From: Struthio camelus
Taxonomy: Eukaryota; Chordata; Aves; Struthioniformes; Struthionidae
DNA: 64,000 nt
Assembly: GCF_040807025.1 (NCBI RefSeq)
Contig: NC_090968.1
Span: 4,639,906 to 4,703,905, forward strand
Direction: 5' to 3'
Part shown: positions 37,501 through 52,500 of the stretch, in pieces
Layout of the letters: each line of letters starts with the position of its first letter
How positions within the stretch are numbered: position 1 is the stretch's first letter
Translations under genes and position numbers: made by a program
Notes under the pieces: model-generated
Database searches by the model: none
What the model saw: the letters and a program-made list of their open reading frames with translations, nothing else
Told to the model about the DNA's origin: nothing

Positions 37501-40500
37501 TATTTATGTTTCCGACAGTGCTCCAAGAGACTGCAAGCATACCCGGAGAGAGCAAGAGAGATGGAAGGGGATACTCAGTTGAAGTTCTGAGTGGTGATAA
37601 ATAGAACTTCAGTGAAGTTACCCAAATAGCCCCTCAACTAAGAGTCAAACACATTTCAAGAACAGAGATTCTCGCAGTGCAGAACAGGACACAACACACA
37701 CAGGCCTGACATATCCTAGTTAGGCAGGTCCCAGAGGTCAAAGCTTGCCTTGTCAGTCAAAAACCCGGGTCATGCTTTTAGTGCTAAAACAAGGCTCTGA
37801 TTTTGGTTTAGCCTCCAAGCCTGCTGTTCCAAGCTTTTCTGCTCACAACCACCTTGCCAGCTTGGCACCTTCTTCTAGGCTTACATCCCCCAGTTTAGGA
37901 TTATTGTGTAAACTGCTGCTCTAGCATAAAAGTATCATTTTAAGGTAGTCGGGCTCAGCATACCTGCTTAGCATTAAGATTGCTGTCAACTACACTGTCT
38001 CCCTGCTCACTGGACTAATGAGTTAGGGTTTCCTTGCATTAGAAAAAAGCCAACTAGGCTGGAAACATCAAAGAGCCTCCATGTTTGTCACAGAACTTAC
38101 AGTTTCTCCAGCAAAATCTTGTACTGTTCATCCCCTCGGCCACCCTCCACTTCCTGGTCCAGCTTGGTTATTAACTCGTTTTCAAACTGGAAAGACAAAA
38201 AACACATCAAACGGACAGTAACTCTCAAGAGCATGATTGGAACATTAGTCACTCTTGTGGCTGGTGTTTCTGAACTGCCCCACCATCAGGCACTGGTTTT
38301 ACAGGCCAAGCTAGAGGATGTTTTCATTACTGGAGCAGAATAAAAATGGTACGAAGCCACTATAACAAGGACAGGGCAAACAAATGAGTCCTCTCACATC
38401 TTACAGTTGCTGGGAGTTGATGCTCTGGTGCAGTGTTTCTCCTTCTACCCCATCCACTAGCAGTTCAGTTTTGCTAGAATGGAGAAGCATCTGTAATGAC
38501 CAGCCTACAGATGATAACAGTCATTCACTCACCCTAAACTTAACGATTACCATCAGTTAAAGGTAAGTCACAGTTCCCTAACCAACATAAACAGGTGCAG
38601 CTAATAATTAAAGCCACTTCTCATGCAACGATAAGCGAGTGCTGTGTGATTATCTGTGTTGAGCCACAGAGACACACCCCGTTATGTGCAAGCATGTCAA
38701 GTACATGAGTCACTTAGAATTCAGTTACCAAGATTTAAACATTCAGGCTCCAAACTATCAAGGACACTAGAGCTAGTATATAAATATCACTGGAATGGAA
38801 AAACCCACGTCACACATCCTGTTTCCTTCTGCTGATTCCAGAACCCCCGAGACCCTGGGAGCAACAGTGCCAAAGACTGATGACCCCAAGGGAAGAAAGA
38901 CCCCATGCACACACTGAAGTTAGGGCTTAAGTTGGTGTGAGTAAGGTGCTTAAGGAAATTCACATCACATTTGACAACAGTCTGAAATGCCAAGGCGGCT
39001 GCCTCTTGGATGGATGGCTCCTACCCATCTCCAGGGAGAAGACTGTCTACAGCATAACTAGAGGGTCCCCTGCCTGCCAGCTGAGATGTTAATATCTGAT
39101 ATCCCTAGAGGAAAGCTGGGAGAAAAAGTCCGTAGAAACTGCAGCGAAAAGTTAACATAAGGGCAAAAGAGAGGATCCTCTTTTTCTTCCTTCCTGTTTT
39201 CTCAGTAGCAATAAGCAGCAACTTCCAGAGGAATTAACACAGGTTTGGAAGTCAGGGACCCCAGGTCCTGTTCCCAACTCTGTCCTTTGACTTGTCTAGC
39301 CCTCAGCAAGTCATTTCTGTCCTCTATATCTCCATTACATAATGAGGACGTCAATATTCACAAGTGTGTTGTAAAATTTAAAGTTAACGAAGGGTTAGTC
39401 AGTATGTAAATAGCTACGTGGTGTTATTAATAATTGAAGTGGGACACTTGACTGTCCAGTAGTTTTCTTTACAGAAACTTACATATACAGTCAAAAATAC
39501 GCCTTAGGGGAATTTATATTGTTATTATAAATGTAAATAGCAGACATTACTTTGTAGAGTATCCTTTCAGGATCTCAAAATTGCTTCACAATTTAGATGT
39601 GGTATTTACACATCTGCAAATGCATAATGACTTGAAAACAAAGATGTTCATTCAATCACCCAAAGTCATGCAAGGGTACAGTTAGGGACAGAAGTGAAGA
39701 TTCCTGGCTCTTAGTCTTCCACCTCAATTATTACGTCAAACCACTTGTCAACAACTTCCCAAAGTGTTTGGCACAATAGTTAGGCTTTTGGTTTGTTTAT
39801 GTTCTCTCCTTCTTCTTCCTCCCAATGTGTACTGTGAAACAACTGCACTGAAGATACCAGGCTTCCTTACCATATGGAAGTTTCCATTGCCACTAAAGTT
39901 AAACTCGCACTGCATCATATCAAAGAAGATAGGAATAGTAGCTTTCCGTAGCTCAGGCTCTGGAACCAGAGTTACCTCCAGGATTGGGCCTACCATTGCT
40001 GGAATAAACTTTATTTTGTGGGGACCTGCAAGAGAGACAAAGTCAGACATAGCCTAATGGAACACGGCTGCTTGAAGGTATGCGATGTGTGGGTATCCAC
40101 ATGTGTAAGCACATTAGTCATAAAATAAAGACAATAAAACACAGGTATTCTGATTAGAAAGCATTTTCTATGTGGATAATGGCCATGTAAGGTAGATTTA
40201 ATATGTTATAGCTCCAAAATTCAGAAATAGTCCAAAAAGGAAGGAACTGAATTGTATGCACGTTGTTAAACCATGAAGGCTCTTCAGAAAATTCTACTCT
40301 TGTCCTTCATATGGTAGAATATCCTTTATGTGGAATCTCTAAGAGATCATCTCACCAGCTGACATGGAAAAAATATCTGCTCTTCCAAACTGGTTTGTTT
40401 CCAGAAAAAGGAAAACAGACTTTGTGCTCTAGAACAGCTGAGCCTATGTACATTTTCCCCACATTAAACATGACTGGCTTTTATGAAGAAATAAGGGATT

Positions 40501-43500
40501 TTATTCAAGCTCTGAAGCTGGATTTCAAGATAACTGTCTTTAGATGGAACTCACCCAAATTATACCACATATCCCTTATTTTGAAGCCAATTTCTTTCCT
40601 TATGTCCCCGTACCTAGAAAGAAAAAGAACGATGAAAAGGCCTATACACTGGAATTACCTTTCAAAGGCTCCTGAAGAACTTTAATGGCACAACCACAAA
40701 ACATAACCCTGTCTTTAAAAAAAAAAAAAAAAAAAACCCACGCATAAACCTGAATATGCTGGACATTTATGACAAGAATTTGAGCACTCACGGATGATCT
40801 TCCATATTAAGCATCTGCCAAAAGGTTCCTCAACACCACATACCTTCTGTTAAGGACAGTTAAGAAGTTCAACCCTTCCTTTTTAATTCCTCACCCTGCC
40901 CAGTACCAATGCTTAGTGCACAAAGGAAGAGACTGGCCATGTGCCCTTCTGGCAGAAGACTGCAGATTCCCTGAGAGCAGAATAAAGCTGCAGTCTTGCT
41001 GCTTCATGCAATTTTACCTAGAATTTTGCTGACATCAAGAGAACGGAAGAATATTTAATTACCAGGATCTCTAAAACCTTTATTATTGCAGAAGAATGCT
41101 GGCAAACATAAACAATGTATGCTGTCACAAAATTCCATGCCAATATCCACAAAGACATCTAGATATTGGATTCCAGTGTTAAGTATCTTTGCGAATTTGG
41201 TCAAGTTACTACAGATTACACATTCTGCAACAAATTATAACTATTTTGTTCCACTTAATTCACATAGCGTTAAGCTCATCTCATGACTTTTGGGGCTGAT
41301 GAATGCTTCCTGAGATGCTCTGGCTTTCAAAGCAGAAAAAGCAAAGAGAAGGCTTTAGAAAGTTGCAGGGCTTTTAGGATTCTTGCTTACCTATCTTACG
41401 TTATGGGCGAGGACTTGCATAAAATATTGCTTTGAGAACTGTGGCAAGCCTTCTACTGCAGATCTTAGTGGAAAGACTCTTTTGACAAGGTGCTTAAATT
41501 CATCTCAAACAGTTTATGGTCTGTCTAACCAGACTTAGACGTCTACTGTGTAACAGCTTAACATCTGCACTAGTCACCCCTTCTCCTTTTATCATCATTC
41601 ACTAATCGAGCACTTCCACGGCATGTTCATCTCACTTGAAGACTGTATAGGACATATCTGGAGAAGCACAAATACGGTTTCTTAAAAGTAAAAAGGCCTG
41701 GCCACTTCTTAACGCTTCTTAACATAAACTCACTTCTTGATAATTTTGTTGCGTTTGGCTTGCGAGAAGGTCTCCAACTGGAGGGATTCATGAGTGAGAA
41801 AGGCCACTGCCAAATGGAAATAGTTATTCCAGAGCTGTGGAAGAGAAACAAGTCTAAAATAGCAGAAGACAAAGGAAAAGTAACAACTAGCACAAAAGAG
41901 CTACGCAGCCCCAAAGGCTGCGGTCTCCCAGGTAAACGTTAATGAGGAAGTAAGTATACTGACAGGGAGTACAGCATAGCTCAGTCAGTGTTCGCAGCCA
42001 TAACAGGCAAGCAAGAAGCATACATCAACTCAGAATTTTTCACTCATTTCACTTGACCCAGCAGGTCGAGGGAGGTGATCCTCCCCCTCTACTCAGCCCT
42101 GGGGAGGCCACATCTGGAGTACTGTGTCCAATTCTGGGCTCCCCAGGACAAGAGAGACATGGCACTACTGGAGAGAGTCCAGCAGAGGGCTACAAAGATG
42201 ATGAGGGGACTGGAGCATCTCTCCTAGGAAGAAAGAGCTGGGCCTGTTCAGCCTGGAGAAGAGAAGACTGAGAGGGGATCTCATCAATGCGTACAAGTAT
42301 CTGAAGTGGGGGGGTGTCAAGAGGATGGGGCCAGACTCTTCTCCGTGGTGCCCAGTGACAGGACAAGAGGCAACGGGCAGAAACTGAACCACAGGAAGTT
42401 CCATCTGAACATGAGGAAAAACTTCTTTACTGTGAGGGTGACCGAGCGCTGGAACAGGTTGCCCAGAGAGGTAGTGGAGTCTCCTTCCCTGGAGATATTC
42501 AAAACCCGCCTGGACGTGACTCTGGGAAATATGCTCTAGAGGACCCTGCTTGAGCAGGATAGGTTGGACTAGATGAACTCCAGAGGTCCCTTCCAACCTC
42601 AACCATTCTGTGATTCTGTGATTTCAGCTTGGACTTTCCACCTAGAGGAAATGACGATGGGCAAGTCCACACAAATTTTGTTCTTAACTAGCCATGCATA
42701 AGTCAGCTTTAGCCAGCATGCCACTGAACTTGAGCTTGTAAAGCCTGCAACAGTTCCATTTGCTTGCACTTGTTGCTGCACTAACCACAGTTCTGTAATT
42801 CAGAACTGGTTTGCATTCAGCTGCTTTTCTGCGCAAGACTACGGGTATTTCTACTCGCATCCTCTGTATCAACAAATCCAGTAACAGTAGGATTTGCTTG
42901 TTTGTACTGCCTTTCAGGAATCAGTAGGGTCCAAAGGAAAAATCCAGAAAAAACAGAACTACTACCTGGAGTTCAAAATTTGCCTGATCCAGAAAGAAAC
43001 GGTTGAGTACAGATGTAAACTGGTTCACTGCGCGGAGGAAAACCCTGAAAGAGGTAAAGAAATCAATTAAAAAGGTGGCTCTTCAAAGAATAACATTGTA
43101 GTTCTGGGATTAACCCCATGACCCCTACATGCAAGCTCAGAAGGGCACAAGAATAGATGGTCCCAATGAGACAAGTATTCCATTATAATGCTATTTCACC
43201 TCTTTCCCATTATAAGGACATTCACGGAAGCTTATTTCTCTGATTCTGAGCAAAAGAAACCTTTACTGGGGGGCGTAAAACAAATGAAAGGCTTTTTGGG
43301 TCATCCAGTCCCTATGACAAGGCAGTGTCATTCCAGATGGTAGTTTCTCCTATGCTTAGCCTATCCTCAACACTGAAGCATCCAAATAGCTTGCCACCTT
43401 CATGTCCTTTTCCACATTGCACCCCCTACAATACAATGGAGCAGTACTGTCTCCATTTTGAAGATGAATGGTGAGAGAAAGAGGCAATGAGTGGGCCAAG

Positions 43501-46500
43501 CAAACAGCAGTTACACACCTGTTTCCTCACTCTACTCCCTGTACTGTCAGTACTACCTGTGGGAACATTAAACATGCAGGCATACAGGCCCTGCTGCGTC
43601 ATGGATAGCAGGCTTTGGCCACGCTTTGGAATTTATCAGAGTAGACAGCAGGTGAGTCAAAGGCTTTCAAACTGTAAGGACTTAGTGAGAGAGACTTAAT
43701 GTCTCACACATGGCCAAATAGAAAGCCCACAGCAGAGGGGAGAGATGAGCCTGGGTAGTTCCAGTGTACATGCCAGCACACTAAACCCTTGATCATCCTC
43801 TTCTCCACTGTAGCTTTGTTGGCCAAGCGGTGGTGATTCCCCCAGATCTGAAACCAAAAGGGCTTCTCTGATTTATGTTGCACTCTTTTGCAGATAAAGA
43901 AGTAACTGGATGAAAGACTTCATGGTTTGGACTGTGCGCCTTTGGGCGGAAGAAAGATTTCCAGTTCCATCAAAGAAGTGTTCAGGCACCAGACTTTACC
44001 GAAACCTAATCTAAATCACCCTGAACCTGTAAAAGAAAATAAGCCTACATAACACAAGCGATGTACAGGACTGCTAGTATGAATCACCCTACTTTTAGGG
44101 CCAGAAAGACTCCAAAGTAGTCACAGGACTTAAAATAGCAGCAACTATATACCTGCTCTGCATCATATTCATGACCATCCAGTCACTCGCGTAAACATTT
44201 TTTCCAATCAGATCCTTAAACATAATGAACGTTTCCATCAGGAAGTCCTGTCAGAAAAACAAAAAACCACAGCCCATTAGGCTGAAGAGTGTAGTCTTTA
44301 ACCACATGAAAATACAGGAAAATACAGATGTGGAACTGCATTGATTAGAGATTGCATTGGTTAGCAATCAATACACAGTACTTCTAAGAAGGATCTTTTA
44401 TTGTGGGAGTATATTCCAATAACTACATTATTTCTGACATCTCATACATCCAATTACAGTAGGAAAAATAATTCCACAGAACAGGCATCTAATCTTTTTA
44501 ATTAAATCTGTCTTTACTGTTTTGAATTAAGCTGTGGCACAGGGAGCTCTGCTGCACAAAAGTGGATTAAAAAGCAAAACCAGTATTTGAGGAGTTGTTT
44601 CCAAATGTCTGAATGATGACAGTGAAACAGCCCAAAGCAACATCTTTTATAAACATGAAACTCTAAAACGCATTGTCACTTCTCCAATTATCTATGTCTT
44701 TTCTAGTCTTTTTTTTTTTTTTTTTTTTTAACAAGGGTTGTTAAGAACATGCGTTCAGATACGTGGTTTAGAACTTTACTGTAGAAAAGATACTGTTTTC
44801 ACTTATGCAGAACTGATCCAAATAAAGCTATCACACCTTAAGACTTGGGCAAGGTAAGGTTGAATTGCAGGATTTATATATACATATATATATATGTATG
44901 TACGTGTATATATGTATATGTATATATACACACACACAGACAAAAGAGACAGAGTGATATTAGATAATAATATTGACCTTCAGACAAAAAAAAAGGTGAT
45001 CTCTACAGATATAAATGCTACCTATGAGCATTTAAATGGATTCTGTTCTCTGCAAAGACAGCATATTTGCATTCAAAATAACAGGAACACATGAAGGTCA
45101 CCTGAGAAATCACCACCTTGCAAAGATCACCAGCAAAGAACAAGTCCATTGAGCTGAACAGCTTGCTCTAAAGAATTGGCAAGCGACGTTGATGTAGGGA
45201 GAGAAATAGGCATTTGGTGCTGCCTCAGTAAAAATCCTTTAGGCATTATTAAATCGGAGTTGATGGAAAGGGTTGGACTTGAGAAGGGGCACCTTGAAGA
45301 TGAGAATTAACTTACAACAGTGTTAAACCAAACAAGTAAAGACGCAATGTCAGGGCTGAAAATACCACACCAAATAAAAGCCAATAATAAACAACAAAAA
45401 TAAACAGCAATAAAAACAATTACTGCAACAAAATCAAATGCAACTTTCTATGGGTAGTACAACACCACAAATATGGGCTTGCTTCTGTGGTAAAAATTAG
45501 ATTGCAAATTGGTATTTTGGACCAGTATCTCTTTAAAAAGATGTTCAGGTGGTTTTAATGATTACATAATTCATTCTCCTGATATGTTTTACTGCAGAAA
45601 CTGTATATATACACATATGTATAAAATTTAAAAGAAATATTCCTCTAGAAGATGCACAACTAAGGCAAAACAGGGCAAGTCTTCAACTTGTAAACTTCAG
45701 ACTGAAGTTTAGTTTACATGCCAGGGAAAGCTTTAAGCAGCTGCTTAACCTTACCTCGAGGTCTGAAGTTATACTTGTTTCCTATTGACTTAACTGCCCT
45801 TCAGGAAAGCGGATTTCTGAACTGAGGCCCACTCAACATAAAATTTGTTTCTATTCTGCCTTGAATCCATCTTTGTCTGAAATCTATCAGATTCGCCTTC
45901 TTCATACTCTTCCAATGGATACAACATTTCTACATAACCCTGTTGAAAACCTTTTTTCTGATTTATTTGATGAACACCACTAAAATTCCTAAATCTACTT
46001 GTTTTTTGTTTTCTAACGAGCATGTCACAAAAAATTGTGTGATATAAAAAGCAATTCTAAACAAAAACTGAGTGCTTTCTATAGACTGTCCAGCTGAGAA
46101 GCCTTTTAGACACAGAAGTGAGAGAAGTGTGCGTGTCCTGCAGGTGGCTGTGTTGCTCAACAGATTGCAAGCAATTCCAACTGTGCAGGGAAACAAAGTA
46201 GTCACCTTGCCATCCACAATATACCATAAACACCTCCTTGTGGGTTTGATCTAGCTTGTACTGGAAGAATACAACTCCAGGCTCTTCCCCAGCCAGTATT
46301 TAAATAAGCAAGTACATCTAAGTTGCACAGCTAGGAGGAAAAAAAAAAAAAAAAAAAAAAGCCAGAACAGTTGCTGCGTCATGCTTTGGAGACTTGCATA
46401 AACACAATTTTTGGTTCTGACTTTTTCTGGGCAGTTTGAGACAAATCTAGACGTACTAGTCAGTTCTTAAGCCCACTGCCCCCATCATAACCTAATGTTT

Positions 46501-49500
46501 TAATTAGTTTCATACTGAAAGCCTTTGGGAATGTGAATTGTACAGGACTTCTAACATGTTTCTAATCTGCATTGCTGTCAACTGAAGCAGGACACTCAGC
46601 TCTTTGGTTTGAACGGAAATTCGAATTTTGGTTTTTGGCTACTATCTCATTCATTTATTAAAAGAATACTTCCCTGTTTTTAGAAATTAATATAGATTTT
46701 CTTTCACACTTGCCATCTTCTCTTTAGCTTAAATGTCTTTTTAAAAGCTTTCCAATCTCTTAATTAAACCCTAGAGAGGAAAAAATAAAAACGGGGTAGA
46801 TAAACAAAACAGGGGCACAAAGATAAAGAAGGAAAAAAATGGGAAAATGAACTCTCTTCCCTTTCATCTTCATTCACTCTTCTGGTCTCTGACCTTTTAC
46901 TTGTGCTGACTTAAAGAGCCATTAAACATGTTTTTCACTCAATGCTACAAATGCTAATCTCAGGCTCTACTGAGTCAGCAACAGCCAGCCTGTGTACCCA
47001 GCAGGGGTGATGTGAATATATCCCTAATGACTGTGGCATTAGGTGCCCATAACTCACTGCTGACAAATGCAGTATAATCACTCAAAATGGAATACAGTAA
47101 CTTGAAATGACCTTTCAGAAGCAGAGAGCAATTCTTTATGGACTGAGCTAATCCCCCCAGCAAGGCTGACTTACAACAATGTCCTGCCTAGTTTTGAAAG
47201 TATTGATGTAATGGCTGTAATGGAAATCATCCATCTGTCTCATGATAGCTGTCATGCAGGCCACAAAAATACCCTAGAATAGAAATAAAACAAAACATTT
47301 GATTATTTTTCTGTGTTAAGCATCATAAGCTCAAAGTATAGCATGTGCTTTCAGGGTTCAGCCTAATCAAATATCAGAAACCAAAATCCTGCTGATCTAT
47401 GTCCTGACATCACTTTGTGTAACTGTTTTCTCCTCTAGCCCTAACCAGTAAAGACTTGCTGAATTTCAAGTATGAAGCCTGGGATTAACTTTGTTTTTCC
47501 CCAAGGATCACAGCTTGCAAGAAAAAGATACCTTTCAAGCAATGGAATATACTTACATATATGGATGATATACTGGTATTAGCACTGACTTGACCTTTGT
47601 GCCATTAAAAATAAATACATAGAACGTTACTTAAGTATTATTTTTCTATTTTTCTGAACGCTAAGCACGGTGTGGATTAGGATACACAGATTTTCCTACA
47701 CCTTCTAAGCATGGTGCCACACCATAGAGTTAGAAATGCAACTTAAGAGATGTCTCATCCTTTTAACCCTGTTTTAGCAAAGAGAGCAAACGTGCATCTT
47801 TTTGGCCAAAAAAGTTGTGTATTATTTCTTGTGTATTAGAAGCTGGGATGAAACCAAGTTCTCTATGCATAGGGGCCAAAGGCAATCTGAAATCCCAGTC
47901 AACTATGGCTCAGTTCAAACTGCTGCTGCTGCAGTAGGACAATTTGTACTTTAATATACCTGTTCCCAGAAAACCACCAAAAGCCATGCTTAGTGGCACA
48001 GAAACACTGCAGGAAGCAGAAAGATTATTTCAGAAGGTACTGCAACACATTGAAATTCCCCAGAGAATAAACTGTACCATAACAAAGTGTAATAGCAAGA
48101 GATTAAAAAGGTAATATCTGAAGTAAAAGGTTCTCACAATGTGTGGAGACTGCCTGCTCATTCCAATCACTGTGCGGTTTATTCTCCTTAGCAAGCGCTC
48201 CATGATCAGCTGGATGTGGACAGCAGTGGGCCCCTGGAGATATTCAGCAAGGACAATTTGAGACGATTCTTAATATGAACTGTTCTACAGAGAACTCCTT
48301 CATTGGGAGGACTGTCCTGACCGTGGCTAGCTGCTGCCAGAGGGGGGCCAAAAGGGGGCTTCCTACATATTAGCAATTGATTCAAATACTGCAGGTTTAC
48401 ACTTGGTGAAGAGCTAGTATAACTGATCTGTACTGATCTGTTGTTTTAGTTCACCCTGGCAGAGCTAACCTGAACCTGGCACCTTGATTTGGCGGTTGTT
48501 TGCCCTGAACAGTTATTCAGTTCCAACTGTTCTTTTCAAAGCAGCGTAGAATCAATTTCCATCCATGTCCAGCACCATGGGTGATTGTGCATTCTCCTAA
48601 CTTAATAATGAGCGTTGTTCCTATTTCATAACAGAGGAAAACAAACTAAATATTTAGATGACTTGTTCCAAGTAATTCTACTAGTCACCAAAGCAACTGG
48701 GAGTAATATTTTGGTCCATAACAAGGACTGCAATTGCTTCTTGTACTGCAGTGGTAGCCATTGATTCAACCTTTGCACTGCTGCCCTTTAGGCACAGCTG
48801 ATTTATCTGTAATGAGATGCAAAGTAGTGCATGGCAATACAACACAATTTCTGTAAACATCTGAACTTCGTAACTCTATAAAGCATAAGTCGAGAACAGT
48901 TCTTTGCCATAACTTCTCAAAAGAAGAATTATCCTCAATTTCCACCCCTCATAGTTCACACTCACCACATCTTTTCGATCTAGGACTTCAAGAACGTTGC
49001 TAAGTAGCTGTGAGCAGGCCTCATGGTCAGGCTTGTTTGAATTGTCATCCAATTGGCCACTTAGCTGGTCTATTAGTAGAGGAAGAAGAGCATCTCTGCA
49101 TTCTAAAAAAAATGAAACGGAGCGCCACAACTCGTTGGTCTCAGAGTGCTCTTCAGCATTCAATTTACATAGGCCCTATATGATGACTTTCTGCTTGACT
49201 TTATCTTGGTCACCAAAATGCATGCTTAAATCCACCTGAGTTACTCTTGACAGACTAGAAGGGACGCAAATAACCTGTAATTGTATATGTTGCATCGAAT
49301 AGCTCTGTCTCTCCTCCTATCTCTTTCTAAAGACATATATTGGATCAGGATCCTACTGATCCTAGGCGCTACATAAACACAGAACAACAACAACAACAGA
49401 CTGGTTGTTCCAGTTCTGGTATCATTTTGCAACCACCACAGCAAGGAAGAATTTTAAATATGGATTTAAAGGTAAGAGTACCAATGATGACTTCAAGGAC

Positions 49501-52500
49501 ATGTGAACTTGAAAGACGTTTTTGTTTGTAAAGGCATATGGCTCCAGACAGAACCCAAAGACTGCAATTTGTTACTTACCAGATTGTTTAAACAGGTCAC
49601 TCTCCACTATCTTGGTCATGCAGTTTAGCTTCTGCCGAACTAACTGGTTGTCAGGAATACTTTGGATAAACTTGCTGAAGAGGATGCTAGCATGCAAACC
49701 ATAAAGCAGATGGTCAGCGTTTTTACCCAGTGTGATACCTTCTACACTCACACTCTCCTGCATCTGGGCAAGTCAAGCATTTTTGTCACTTTGTTGACAT
49801 GTCACCTTCAAGTGGTCCACAGGCCAATTACTATGGAGCCTGACGTTTCATTCCCTTAATAGAGGGACTCGCACTAAAACCAAACAGTATTCAGAAACTG
49901 CAAAATGAAGCTTGCATCACAAGACACACAAGCTTATGCATTGGGAATACTATCTACCTACTCTTTATGGCTAACATAAAACAATCATACGTATATACAA
50001 TGGGCAAGCACAATTTTGCAAAGCTTCAATACAGCGCTGCTGAAACTTGAAACACTGTTACATATGATGTCAAGAGCATATCCTTCCAGATGCCCCTCTC
50101 ATCAAGAGTGATTGCTCATTTTAATCCTAGAATTCCATTAAATTAAATTCCACATACATTTGCTGTCTGTCTGCTGCTTACTAGCAAATTATTTGTGCCA
50201 GAACAAGGAGACGTTGGAACAGAGGTTCTAGGCAAAGCTATAAACAGTGACGAGGAGCAAGCCACAATGTTGTTGTTTCCTGAACAATTACAACAAAGAT
50301 CCAGCCTTAGCCACACATTTGGATTTGCCTCAGAAGTAATGATTAAGAATTGATGAAAACTTGTATGGTCTTTCATGATACGGCTTCTGAGTTCTCAAAA
50401 TTTTGTTTTTGAACAAAATCTCAAAGTTCATAAGAAAGTACAGTTGAAATGCATCGATTCCTTTGAACTAAACTGACGTCCTCCAAAGCCCTGCAAACAG
50501 CTTCCTCAAATTCATGCAGCATGTGCATCATCATGTCATAATCACAGTGGCTGGTTTTAAGAAAGTTTCCAAAATACTTCCCAACAGATGAGTTTGATTT
50601 GGAAGACAAATAAACTTAATATACCTGAGCTCAACAGGGTCAAATACTAGTTTGACATCATTTATAATACTTGGCAAGTACTTTAAAGCTGCACCCTGCA
50701 AGAAAAAAAAAGAACAGAGAACAAATGGAAACAGTTAGATTAGCTGGTTCATCCGTAAAGCCTCAACAACAACACACATAGCTCACATGACCCATGGCAA
50801 ATCTAGCTTTGTTAAGAGCTAATATGCAGATATCCGTAGAGAACTGGCTCAGGACAAAATTTACACATCCAAAGAGCCTCCAGCAATCCCATATCTGCAG
50901 TGCAGAGTGGAAAAGGTGAAGGAGGAAGGATTCCTTGCCAAGTTCTTTAGTTTTTGCAAACATCCTGCAATTCCAGGGATTAAGCTCCTTGTAGTCTGAC
51001 ATGAAAAGCCCTAGTTAATTAAATTGACTTAGTGTTCTGTATACTTTAGCATCGTCTGTGTACCCAGTAATAAGTTATCTAGGTACTAGTTTGGCTTTTA
51101 TCAGCGCAGCATCCAGGTACCTGTGTGCAACAGCAACTAAAGGTCTCTGGGTGATGCTGCAGAGAGGTGTTCTCCTATTTACTTTATTGCTCCATGTTTG
51201 CTGCCAGCAGGAACTCTTATTGCACAAGAATCAAAATTGGGCTTTAAATCACCCAAACACTAATTAAAAAGAGTTTAGAATCAATCTTTCCTGCAAACAG
51301 AGAAAGGTATGTTTGCTGAAAGAACTGAAATAAAGCAATCCAGAGGCCTCATCGCATGGCCGTTCTGTTCCTTCTCAGAGCCCAGACAGAAGGCCCATAC
51401 TCCAGGCCTCACCAGAAAAACAATGAATTACAAAATCTAAGACACATTTATGAGCCACTTGGCTTGTCATTCCCTAAGTTATGTTGATTATTGCAGTGGC
51501 CTAACATTTCCATCTCCTTCACTCTGAAGCTTGTGCCACTGGCTAAACTATCTTCCAAACTGCACTATGTTACATCTTGGCTGGTTGTTAGCTTTCATCC
51601 TAGGAATTGCTGCAGGGAGCTAAGCTACAGTTATGGAATGGATAAAAAGCTCTCATCTTTATTTGATAAATTTTGGGGTTTAAATACTGTTTTCCTGCCA
51701 CACACAGTTCATTGAATCCTGCTGACTGTCTGTTTTAGATAAAACTCATCTCAGTGGGTTTGCGTATCTCAAAGCTTGTCACTCTACCTAACCTCCAGCT
51801 GATCAACTGATCTAAAAAGAAACGTTACCTCTCCCTGCAAATTATGCATACCTTAATCTTGACAGCCTCCTCTAAAGGCCGGTCCATGAGGACATTGAAG
51901 GAGAGGAACAGCTTGCGTATTGCATCATTAAATTCATCCCCATCTTCACTTTTCCCATAAAACCTACAGAGAACAGAAAGAGCTAGTTGCACATGTAAAT
52001 TTAGGCTAGGAATAGTGTCACAGTAGCTGAGACAATTTTGTCCTTTGGAATAGCATCTTAAAGCAATTTCCTTCTACAAAGGAACGAGTGTAATGGCGTT
52101 GTGGGATTCTGCTGTTACTGCAGCAGTAATTTCCTGCTGAAATCCTGTTTTAAGTGAAAAGCTGCACTTTTCTAACTGCAGTTAGAAAAGTTAGAACTGA
52201 GGCACTGCCAGCACCTCAAACTGCATTTGTCTGATGCAAAAAGCTCAAGGAAAATGAGAGAAGGCACTGCACACATCTTCCCTTTGAAGAAGATAGTATC
52301 TATGGGAGTCATTCTCTGACACCACTCAATAGAGTAGTTTTCTTCAGGATATTTGAAAGTATTGTTGCTTTTTAAGTAGTACACCTTGAGAAGTCTTTCA
52401 GAACGCGTAAGTTTTTTTAAAAAGGAAGTCATTCCTTTTTTTGTATTTTTAATGAAGCAACAGGTTCCTTTTCAGCAGAACACTATGCAGCTTATAGCAT

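Noticed and set aside
40263-40685. 140-codon + strand open frame
   Set aside because: Antisense to DOCK5 exon w21 and intron sequence; no splice or promoter context and no family recognised.
42053-42602. Overlapping open frames on both strands at 42.0-42.6 kb
   Set aside because: They are fragments of the 5'-truncated CR1 element, not a host gene.
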